From Oceanobacter antarcticus (GTDB taxonomy: Bacteria > Pseudomonadota > Gammaproteobacteria > Pseudomonadales > Oceanobacteraceae), in the NCBI RefSeq assembly GCF_044962685.1, contig NZ_JBBKTX010000016.1:62001-126000 (forward strand): a DNA stretch of 64,000 nt, in the 5' to 3' direction. How positions within the stretch are numbered: position 1 is the stretch's first letter; each line of letters opens with the position of its first letter. Below are positions 1 through 7,089 of this stretch, piece by piece. Made by a program: the position numbers and the translations under genes. The notes under the pieces were generated by a model. That model had not been told where the DNA came from. It did no database searches and saw only the letters and a list, made by a program, of their open reading frames with translations.

Positions 1-783
1 GTCGACCATTTCGCAAATCAGCTGACTGGCGGCATCCTGAATTTCTACCTTTCCGGCCTTGAAGGCATCGCTGCGGATGACGTCATTACCGCCTTCGGCG
101 GCATGAAGGGTATAGCTATGCTCCCCCAGAGTGACCGGGTACTGATGCACAATCACACCATCGCGTTTCAGTGCCCGTTCCAGTGACTCGTCATCCGGTT
201 TGGTCTGGCTGGCCACCTGGCGCAACCACAGGGGTGGGCGGTGGGTTTGCTGCTCGATCCAGTGTTGCAGTGTATCGTCGTTCCAGCCGGATTTTTCAGC
301 TCGTCGCTTGAGGGCTGGTTCCCAGCTTGGACGGAGGCCATGCCAGAGCATAAACAGAGCATTATCCGAGGTATTGGCAACCCGTTGGCGAAACTCGATA
401 AAGTGTTCGCGGCGGGCTTTTTGCTGGGCGACTTCCGGAGTGCGCCAATCGGCTTCACTGCGTAATTGCAGCCAGTGCCAAAAATGTTGCGGTGCTGCCT
501 CGGTGCTATTGTTGGGGGACCAGGATTGATCCCATCCCACCCAATCGTCGAAACCGGGATCCTGAAAACTGTGCTCCAGCGCGTCGGCCAGCTGGCGATA
601 GCGCATGGCGTCCATCATGGCGTTGTCGATCGCCATGCGGTAACCACCATGATAACGCTTCTGGTATTTGGCACGTTGTTTCAGCCAGCGGTCGAGAGGC
701 GGGTGGGGAATGGTGTCTAACCAGTCCTGCCAAACAGTCAGCAGGTCGGAGTAGGTAATCAGAAAGGTATCCTGGTGGGTCAT
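1..783 (-). CDS. RsmB/NOP-family RNA cytosine-5 methyltransferase, N-terminal part (cut by window edge)
   Basis: An open frame runs from an ATG on the minus strand to the window edge without a stop, giving the first 261 residues. The last residues carry F-K-A-G (about 241-244) followed by Q-D-A-A-S-Q (about 249-254), the signature just ahead of the SAM-binding fold in RsmB/Sun/NOP2 enzymes, which methylate cytosine C5 in rRNA or tRNA. The catalytic domain with its cysteines lies outside the window, so substrate and exact subfamily cannot be told. The preceding 240 residues are helical and rich in Trp and Gln and match no domain I can name. Confidence 0.75.
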   Translation of the reverse strand, partial: MTHQDTFLITYSDLLTVWQDWLDTIPHPPLDRWLKQRAKYQKRYHGGYRMAIDNAMMDAMRYRQLADALEHSFQDPGFDDWVGWDQSWSPNNSTEAAPQHFWHWLQLRSEADWRTPEVAQQKARREHFIEFRQRVANTSDNALFMLWHGLRPSWEPALKRRAEKSGWNDDTLQHWIEQQTHRPPLWLRQVASQTKPDDESLERALKRDGVIVHQYPVTLGEHSYTLHAAEGGNDVIRSDAFKAGKVEIQDAASQLICEMVD

Positions 784-880
784 TCGGCGTTCACAGCTGT
801 AAAAAATCGGTGGTCAGTTTACCCGAATATACGGCGTTCGTTGTGCTGTTTTGTTCGCTGACTGGTATTCCCTCATTCAT

Positions 881-901
881 CGGGCATAATGCCCGCTTTT
901 T
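881..901 (+). other. Small GC-rich hairpin with T-run ahead of the phnA-like gene
   Basis: CGGGC and GCCCG pair around a five-base loop and are followed by a run of five T, 17 bases before the GTG start of the next gene. It looks like a small intrinsic terminator or attenuator, but no plus-strand gene lies upstream in the window, so its role is unclear. It also contains CATAAT, which could serve as a -10 element. Confidence 0.3.
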
Positions 902-917
902 CTGAAGGGGTAATCCG

Positions 918-1481
918 GTGAGCATTGAACACACTTTGCTGGAACGTAGTGGCCACCGCTGTGAATTGTGCGGAGCGACAGAGAACTTGTCGCCATGGGC
1001 TGTACCGCCACAAGAGCTGGCATCGTCGGATAACCATATTCTGCTGTGTGGTACTTGTCTGGCCCAGATAGACGGTGCCGAGCCGGATCAGAATCACTGG
1101 CGCTGTCTGAACGACAGTATGTGGAGTCAGGTGCCGGTCGTTCAGGTCATGGCATTCCGTATGCTGAAGCGTCTGGGTAGCGAGACCTGGGCCCAGGATT
1201 TGCTGGAGATGTTGTATCTGGAAGATGATACCCGCAAGTGGGCAGAAGCCGCTGCTGGTGTTGAGGACGCGGAACCCACGCTGGATGTGAATGGTGTGGT
1301 GCTGGTTGCTGGAGATAACGTGACGCTGATCAAGGATCTGGATGTCAAAGGCACCAGTATGACGGCCAAACGCGGCACCGCGGTACGAGGAATTTCGTTA
1401 AGTGATAATCCCAAGCACATTGAAGGTCGTGTGAATGGCCAGCGTATTGTGATTATTGCGGCTTACTGCAAAAAATCCTGA
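918..1481 (+). CDS. PhnA/YjdM-family zinc-ribbon protein
   Basis: A 187-residue protein of the PhnA (YjdM) family. Two CxxC pairs (Cys15/Cys18 and Cys44/Cys47) form an N-terminal zinc ribbon, and the C-terminal part, with the run G-D-N-V-T-L-I-K-D-L-D-V-K-G, is the family's SH3-like domain. The name comes from the E. coli phosphonate locus, but the protein is not part of the C-P lyase machinery and its cellular role is not established. The GTG start has an AGGGG ribosome site a few bases upstream. It is a lone gene, convergent with the GGDEF-EAL gene and only 19 bases from its end. Confidence 0.85.
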   Translation: MSIEHTLLERSGHRCELCGATENLSPWAVPPQELASSDNHILLCGTCLAQIDGAEPDQNHWRCLNDSMWSQVPVVQVMAFRMLKRLGSETWAQDLLEMLYLEDDTRKWAEAAAGVEDAEPTLDVNGVVLVAGDNVTLIKDLDVKGTSMTAKRGTAVRGISLSDNPKHIEGRVNGQRIVIIAAYCKKS

Positions 1482-1500
1482 TGTGATTAAAAAGCCGGTT

Positions 1501-3909
1501 TCAGTTGTATTGTTCCAGGTAGGCCGCAACAGCCTCTGGTGCCAGTGGGCGGCATATGTGATAGCCCTGGGCTATGGTGCAGCCCAATTGTTGTAGCAGC
1601 TCCAGAGGTTGCTGCTCTTCTACACCTTCTGCCACAACGGCCATATTCAGGGCGCTGGCCATCTGGATAATGGCACCGACAATGGTGCGTGCTGTGGGTT
1701 CTTGTGCCATTTCACTGACAAATGAACGGTCAATCTTGATTTTGTCGAACGGAAAACAGCGTAGGTAAACCAGCGATGAGTAGCCGGTGCCAAAGTCGTC
1801 GAGGGTGATTCTGACACCCAGGGCTTTCAGTTGATGAAGTTTGTCCAGCGCATTGTGGCTGTCGTCGAGTAGTGCGGTTTCGGTGATTTCCAGCTCAAGG
1901 CGGTCAGCGACGACGTCGTGGCGCTTGAGGGTGTCGGCGACCTGGTTAACGATGTCAGGATTGGCCAGTTGTAGCGGCGAGATATTAACGGCCACCGTCA
2001 AGTTGGCTGGCCAGCGACTGAGTTGCTGACAGGCCTGATTCAGCAATAACTGCCCCAGCGTGTGAATCAGGCTGGATTCCTCCGCCACACTGATAAACAG
2101 GGCGGGGGCGATTTGCCCCAGCTGCTGGTCATGCCAGCGCGCCAGCGCTTCAACACACGTGACTTTGCCGTTGATCAGATGGCGTTGCGGCTGGTAGGCC
2201 AGTGTCAGTGTCTCTTGTTGCAAGGCGCTTCGCAGTGCCTGTTCGATACGGTGTCGGGTTTGGGCTGTGGCGGCCATGGTGGGGGCAAACCGTACCACCT
2301 TGCCACGTCCTCTGGCCTTGGCCTGATAGAGTGCGAGATCGGCGTGTTTGAGAATAACGTCTTGCTGAGCGCCATCTTCCGGGATAAACGCGACACCAAT
2401 GCTGGCGCCTACCAGAATACTGGCGTTATCGATTTGACAGGGTTGGTTGATACTGGCGACCAGCCGTTCGGCAATCTCCAGCGCCTGCTCGTGATTGTCG
2501 AGTTGCTGCAGAATGAGGCCAAATTCATCGCCGCCAATGCGGGCGACCAGATCCTGCGGGCGGGTATGGCTGCGCAGGCGATCGGCGACCACCTGCAGTA
2601 GCTTGTCGCCGGCATCATGACCAAAAGCGTCATTTACCGCCTTGAAACGATCCAGGTCGATGGAGAGCAACGCCCTTAATTCCTGATTCGGCCTGGCCAG
2701 ATCCAGCGGTGCCAGAATTGACTCTATGCCAGTCTGAAAACCATGGCGATTGGTCAGACCCGTGACATTGTCTTCATGAGCCAGTTGCCAGATGCGCTGC
2801 TGTGCCTGGTGGGATTCGGTGATATCAGAAATGACACCGCGCCAGCCACCCTTGACGGTGGGCTTGGCGGTGATTGCCCACCAGACGGTGCGCTGATTAA
2901 TACACATCGGGACTTCAATATCGCGGAAAGCCCTACCTCCCTTCAAGGCGGTACTCAGCGCGGTATACGCTGAGTGTGCAAGTTTCTGGATGTGGTCTGT
3001 GAGCCGGGCTTGACTGAGTTGCACCAGAGACAAAAAATCGGTGCTGCCCAGCTCTTCGCTGTCATTGCCAAACAGTTCAGATAACTTGTTATTGGTACGG
3101 CGAAATGTCAGCTGAGCATCGACTTCCCACAACACATCGGCGGTGCTTTGTTCAAAATCATTCAGCAACAGGCTGATGACTTGCTTCTGGTTGTCTGAGG
3201 TCATTTCTGCCAGAACGTGAGCGCGGAATACCCTTCCGGCGTGAACAATACTGACGAGGAGAATCGTCAGGTACATCAGCAACAGCAGAATCAGATAAAG
3301 GCGCGACGCCAGATCGGAGCTAGCCAATGCGATCACTGATGCCGCGCCGAGGATACCGGTAAATAGCTGGGCTGCAGCAGGCAGCGTATACAGCGCAAAC
3401 CCGCCTGCACACATCATCCCTGCACTGATCGCAGTAAGAAACAGTTGCTGTTCAGCAGAGGCTTGATGGAACAGAAACACGGGGGGAAGTGCCCATAGCA
3501 GAGCGATGAGTCCGGCATGCCAGGTGGCGCGATGAAGGGTTTGCTCACGGGCATATTGCGGTGGTTGCGGGCGTTTGACCATACGGTACCAGCCGATCAC
3601 TGAGGTTCCCATCAGCAGCGATATCAGGGTGGACCAAATCAGAATGATCGCGGGGTGGACAATGCCCCAGAGCACGATGGATGACAGTATGACGTTAAAA
3701 ACATTGGCGACGGCATTAAGAGGGGTCAGTCGGGCGATGGTGAGCAGTTGCCTGGCCCGTAACCGGGCAAGGGTATCTTGCGAGAGCTCCTGACCGCTGT
3801 CACCATATTGATCGGCAGTGGCGGTGCTGGTCTCGGTACCCATTTGCTCGGCGGTGCCGGGACGGTGGCGTAACAGCATACCCGGCAATATATCCTTCCA
3901 GGGGAACAC
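1501..3909 (-). CDS. Membrane-bound PAS-GGDEF-EAL c-di-GMP protein
   Basis: An 802-residue bifunctional-type cyclic-di-GMP enzyme. Several hydrophobic helices (about residues 65-225) are followed by a PAS-like segment, a GGDEF domain and a C-terminal EAL domain. The cyclase motif I-G-G-D-E-F is intact and an R-x-x-D inhibitory site lies five residues ahead of it. The phosphodiesterase side keeps E-A-L, the N-I-S-P Asn, E-L-E-I-T-E-T, D-D-F-G-T-G-Y and the later A-E-G-V-E, so both activities look possible; which dominates cannot be read from sequence. The GTG start is preceded by GGAG at four bases. It stands alone, and its sensory input is unknown. Confidence 0.92.
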   Translation of the reverse strand: MFPWKDILPGMLLRHRPGTAEQMGTETSTATADQYGDSGQELSQDTLARLRARQLLTIARLTPLNAVANVFNVILSSIVLWGIVHPAIILIWSTLISLLMGTSVIGWYRMVKRPQPPQYAREQTLHRATWHAGLIALLWALPPVFLFHQASAEQQLFLTAISAGMMCAGGFALYTLPAAAQLFTGILGAASVIALASSDLASRLYLILLLLMYLTILLVSIVHAGRVFRAHVLAEMTSDNQKQVISLLLNDFEQSTADVLWEVDAQLTFRRTNNKLSELFGNDSEELGSTDFLSLVQLSQARLTDHIQKLAHSAYTALSTALKGGRAFRDIEVPMCINQRTVWWAITAKPTVKGGWRGVISDITESHQAQQRIWQLAHEDNVTGLTNRHGFQTGIESILAPLDLARPNQELRALLSIDLDRFKAVNDAFGHDAGDKLLQVVADRLRSHTRPQDLVARIGGDEFGLILQQLDNHEQALEIAERLVASINQPCQIDNASILVGASIGVAFIPEDGAQQDVILKHADLALYQAKARGRGKVVRFAPTMAATAQTRHRIEQALRSALQQETLTLAYQPQRHLINGKVTCVEALARWHDQQLGQIAPALFISVAEESSLIHTLGQLLLNQACQQLSRWPANLTVAVNISPLQLANPDIVNQVADTLKRHDVVADRLELEITETALLDDSHNALDKLHQLKALGVRITLDDFGTGYSSLVYLRCFPFDKIKIDRSFVSEMAQEPTARTIVGAIIQMASALNMAVVAEGVEEQQPLELLQQLGCTIAQGYHICRPLAPEAVAAYLEQYN

Positions 3910-4114
3910 GTATCTCCATCTACTTGTTTGTCTGAAACAGGAATTCTACTGCTATGGCGGGTAAAAAACCCGTTTAATCTGAGACTTGGCCTCGATTGCA
4001 GGAAATTGCGCTATGGGTCGTTATGTCGTCAGATTGTGACGCATCGCGTCTGCTTCAGGTTTGCAAATCCGGCGCTGTGTTTGCAACAGCCGCCAGATCA
4101 CAATTTCCGCCGCT

Positions 4115-4531
4115 TCAGGCTTCAGCCGCGTGGGCGGCATCCTTCATGACGGTCGCCAATGTGACGTAGGTTGCCGTCCATGCGTCTTTGGTTGCGGGGG
4201 TAAAGTCCGGGCCAAGGCCCTGCTCCAGCGTCCACAGCAAGGCGGCAGCGACCGTGTCGTAATGCGTGTCGGTGACGCCGTATTCAAGGTGGCGAACCCC
4301 CAGATTCTGCACGGCCGGTAGGATGGCTTCGAGATTGTTGAGGCTGTGCACGGCGACACCAATCATGGTCATCAGTTTGGCACCCTGTTCCGTGATGTCG
4401 CCCTTGAACATCGGCCGTACTGACGGATCCAGTTCAAACAGGCGGTTATAAAACAGCTCGGCAGCCGTGTCGGCGATGGGCTCAACCTTGGCGAAGCTGT
4501 CTTGTACAAGCGTAATCTGTTCCGGTGTCAT
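4115..4531 (-). CDS. Single-domain bacterial globin (Vgb-like)
   Basis: A 138-residue globin covering the whole fold with no reductase domain. His81 in the V-R-H-L-E context is the proximal haem ligand, Phe42 the CD1 phenylalanine and Tyr28 the B10 position; length and spacing resemble Vitreoscilla haemoglobin. Such proteins bind O2 and often act in nitric-oxide detoxification or low-oxygen respiration. The frame stays open 69 codons further upstream, but that stretch is low-complexity (Asn/Thr runs) and the ATG chosen has a GGAGAG ribosome site. A long inverted repeat sits about 110 bases upstream, pointing to dedicated regulation. Confidence 0.88.
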   Translation of the reverse strand: MTPEQITLVQDSFAKVEPIADTAAELFYNRLFELDPSVRPMFKGDITEQGAKLMTMIGVAVHSLNNLEAILPAVQNLGVRHLEYGVTDTHYDTVAAALLWTLEQGLGPDFTPATKDAWTATYVTLATVMKDAAHAAEA

Positions 4532-4840
4532 GTTCTCTCCATTACTTGTGGTTGTTTGGGTGTTGGTATTGTTATTGATGGTCGTTGTTTGATGGCTGGC
4601 TACCGTGTATCCGAAGCATCCTGTATGCCAGAAAATATTTTTCATCTTATTCATCAGGTTACAAAATTTTGTTGATGAAAATAAGATTGTGGTAAATAAA
4701 ATGTTCTTATTATGGTGCGTGATGAAATGGCCAAGCACCGGACTGGATCATCGCCGACAGATGGCTCCTATTGTTATGTCCAGAGGTACAAACCGGCTTC
4801 GTGATTCGACACCATTCAAAAGCCCAAAGCGGGCAGTGAA
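4532..4840. other. Intergenic region between the globin gene and trmO
   Basis: This 309-base stretch holds the AT-rich promoter region of the minus-strand globin gene, including the nested dyad listed separately. I see no gene in the remainder, and no clear terminator for trmO, which is transcribed toward it. Confidence 0.6.
4644..4687 (-). promoter_or_regulatory. Nested inverted repeat upstream of the globin gene (candidate operator)
   Basis: ATCTTATTCATCA and TGATGAAAATAAGAT form near-perfect arms (two extra bases in one) around the perfect 12-base palindrome ACAAAATTTTGT; the centres of the two dyads differ by one base. It lies 113 bases ahead of the start codon, a plausible place for a repressor or activator of globin expression. 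An NO-responsive regulator is a guess from the target gene; the sequence does not cleanly fit NsrR, NorR or FNR sites. Confidence 0.45.
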
Positions 4841-5545
4841 TTAAATGGATGATCTCTGTACACGATCAACACAAATGCAGTCTTGTGTCGGGTAGTGCCA
4901 GCCAATATCAATGTCCCACAGCCGGGTGCCGTAATGGCGTTCTGGGGAGGGCTGTTGATAAGCCGGTTTGGGATCCTGGCTGAGGCACTGTTCGATTAAG
5001 GCAATCAGCGGTTTGCCGGTCTGTTGCTGCAGTTGTAATGCCGCTTCCAGCGCCGTTGTTTCCCAGTCAACCCGGATCGGCACGGGTGCGGCGGCGGCAA
5101 TATGATTCCAGGCGGTGTCGATGCTATCGGCGTAGGGGACGTAAGGTTTGATGTCGATGATGGGCGTTTGATCGAGCAAATCGACACCACTGACCAGCAG
5201 AGTGTCCGTTTGGATACGTTCGATTTTAACTAACGATTGTCCGATAGCGTTGGGACGATGACTGCTGCGGGTGGCAAAGACGCCGAGTTTACTGTTGCCT
5301 CCCAAACGCGGCGGTCGTACTCGCATGCGTGGCACGCTGCCTGGTGCGGCCATGGCCTGATGAAACAGAAAAATCAACCAAACGTGGCTGACCTGTTCGA
5401 GTCCGTCAAAGGCCAGCGGATCATTAAAAGGTGGCAGCAGTTGTATTTCTCCCACCGCCGCTGGGGCGAGCATGGGCTGTCTTGGAATAGCAAATTTTTC
5501 CCGGAACGGAGTATGGGCAATAGCCACTGGTGATAACGAATACAT
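4841..5545 (-). CDS. trmO: tRNA m6t6A37 methyltransferase TrmO (TsaA/YaeB family)
   Basis: A 234-residue protein matching TrmO, which uses SAM to N6-methylate threonylcarbamoyl-A37 of tRNA-Thr. The start region (F-R-E-K-F-A-I-P-R-Q-P), the central R-P-N-A-I-G and the D-I-K-P-Y-V-P-Y-A-D motif are typical of the UPF0066 beta-barrel. The frame is open 40 codons further up, but alignment with the E. coli protein favours this ATG; neither start has a good ribosome site, so the N-terminus is uncertain. It lies upstream of the globin gene on the same strand, though 309 bases away. Confidence 0.85.
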   Translation of the reverse strand: MYSLSPVAIAHTPFREKFAIPRQPMLAPAAVGEIQLLPPFNDPLAFDGLEQVSHVWLIFLFHQAMAAPGSVPRMRVRPPRLGGNSKLGVFATRSSHRPNAIGQSLVKIERIQTDTLLVSGVDLLDQTPIIDIKPYVPYADSIDTAWNHIAAAAPVPIRVDWETTALEAALQLQQQTGKPLIALIEQCLSQDPKPAYQQPSPERHYGTRLWDIDIGWHYPTQDCICVDRVQRSSI

Positions 5546-5753
5546 ATCTGGCTGACGTCTCTGCGGATGCTGCTCCCGGCGGAGCAAAGCGGCCAGTATA
5601 TCGCTCCGGTAGCGCTGTTGCAGTCTCTGCTGCTGTGGTAACGCCAGTCGGAGAATGATGGGCATGTGAAGTCATGGGTGAACATGGTTAAATTGCAGTA
5701 CAGGGTTCTCGGGTTGGAGAGAGCCGGAGTTGGTCTATACAGGAAACGGTTGA

Positions 5754-6806
5754 ATGAGTGATCAAGCAGAACCCCGCTTTTCATCGCTAACAGCACGCTT
5801 GCAAGACTGGTGGTCGGACGGCAGCACGGTGCGTACCGGTGTGTTGGTATTACTGGTGATCTATTTACTGGTGTCGCTGGTGCTGGGATTTATCTGGAGC
5901 AGTGAACCGGATGCCTTTGCCGTCCGGGAATCCGCCAATAGTCGTGCGGAAGCCATGGGGGTAAGCCCGGTGACCGGGTTTACCACCACCAGTACGCTGA
6001 TTACGATAACCGATACCCTGCTACACAAGCCGGGCGGCTATTTGAGTAACGATGTGTTTCCTCCTGGTGTCTGGCTCGACAACGTTCCCAATTGGGAATT
6101 TGGCGTACTGGTTCAGGTGCGGGATTTTTCCCGGGCATTACGCAAGGACTTCAGCCGCTCTCAAAGCCAGTCAACGGAAGACAAGGATCTGGCCATCGCA
6201 GAACCACAGCTGAATTTTGATAACGAGAGCTGGGCGGTGCCTTCCACCGAGTCGGAATACGGTCGTGGACTGGATGCCCTGGAAGCTTATTTGCAGCGGC
6301 TGTCAGACCCGAATGAACCAACGGCTCAGTTTTATGCCCGTTCTGACAACCTCCGGCAATGGCTGTTGGATGTTGAAACCCGCCTTGGCAGCTTGTCGCA
6401 GCGACTCAGTGCATCGGTCGGCAAACGTCGTTTGAATACCGATTTGTCGGGAGATACCGCTGCTCGTCAGGCGACCCCTAGCGGCTACGATCAAGAAGTA
6501 AAAACCCCATGGCGTCAAATTGACGATGTTTTTTATGAAGCCAGAGGCAGTGCCTGGGCGCTTTCCCATCTGTTGCGGGCGATCGAAGTTGATTTTAACG
6601 ACGTGCTGGAAAAGAAAAATGCTCTGGTGAGCTTGCGCCAGATTATTCGTGAACTGGAGGGCACTCAGGAAGCGGTCTGGTCACCAGTCATTCTGAACGG
6701 CAGTGGTTTTGGGCTGTTCGCCAATCATTCATTGGTGATGGCGTCTTATATTTCTCGTGCCAATGCGGCCATTGCCGACTTGCGAGAACTGCTCTCCCAA
6801 GGCTGA
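5754..6806 (+). CDS. DUF2333 family membrane-anchored protein
   Basis: A 350-residue protein with one transmembrane helix (about residues 28-47) and a long extracytoplasmic part. The stretches K-P-G-G-Y-L-S-N-D, P-P-G-V-W-L-D-N, S-R-S-Q-S-Q-S and G-S-L-S-Q-R-L-S-A-S-V-G are the hallmark of DUF2333, widespread in Pseudomonas and relatives. Its function is unknown. An AGGA ribosome site precedes the ATG by nine bases. It stands alone, divergent from trmO. Confidence 0.85.
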   Translation: MSDQAEPRFSSLTARLQDWWSDGSTVRTGVLVLLVIYLLVSLVLGFIWSSEPDAFAVRESANSRAEAMGVSPVTGFTTTSTLITITDTLLHKPGGYLSNDVFPPGVWLDNVPNWEFGVLVQVRDFSRALRKDFSRSQSQSTEDKDLAIAEPQLNFDNESWAVPSTESEYGRGLDALEAYLQRLSDPNEPTAQFYARSDNLRQWLLDVETRLGSLSQRLSASVGKRRLNTDLSGDTAARQATPSGYDQEVKTPWRQIDDVFYEARGSAWALSHLLRAIEVDFNDVLEKKNALVSLRQIIRELEGTQEAVWSPVILNGSGFGLFANHSLVMASYISRANAAIADLRELLSQG

Positions 6807-6825
6807 TTGACATCCCATCAAACTG

Positions 6826-6853
6826 GCTGTCAGGTCGGCTCTGGTCTGACAGC
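6826..6853 (+). terminator. Weak hairpin after the DUF2333 gene
   Basis: GCTGTCAG and CTGACAGC form an eight-base stem 20 bases past the stop codon. There is no proper T-run, so any terminator activity would be weak. Confidence 0.35.
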
Positions 6854-6886
6854 ACCTCTATTTACTTCCTGTCTGTCTCAAAATCG

Positions 6887-6908
6887 CTGTCACACAAGTG
6901 TCATATTT
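6887..6908 (+). promoter_or_regulatory. Candidate PhoB box upstream of the TonB-dependent receptor
   Basis: CTGTCACACAA is followed directly by GTGTCATATTT: two TGTCA cores exactly 11 bases apart with AT-rich tails, the established layout of a PhoB box (two 11-base direct repeats of the CTGTCAT type). It lies about 180 bases before the receptor's start codon. TATTCT, 17 bases after the box, is a possible -10; that is one repeat length further than in E. coli phoA. Binding is inferred from the pattern only. Confidence 0.6.
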
Positions 6909-7089
6909 GAGCAACCTTTTTGAAATATTCTGGAAACATACTGCAGCCTCAAAATAGGGTGCGGGTGATTGTTTGTTAGCAGTTCATCACCGAAGCAATG
7001 TCGGCAAATCTCTGGAATTCCGGCGCTCCTCGGCGAAATGCCACTCTTTTATCCCGAACTTAATATCCCAAAATCCTTCAGGGGGCTCA

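Noticed and set aside
4532..4738. Upstream extension of the globin frame by 69 codons
   Set aside because: The extension is low-complexity, includes the operator-like dyad, and the internal ATG has a good ribosome site and matches globin family length.
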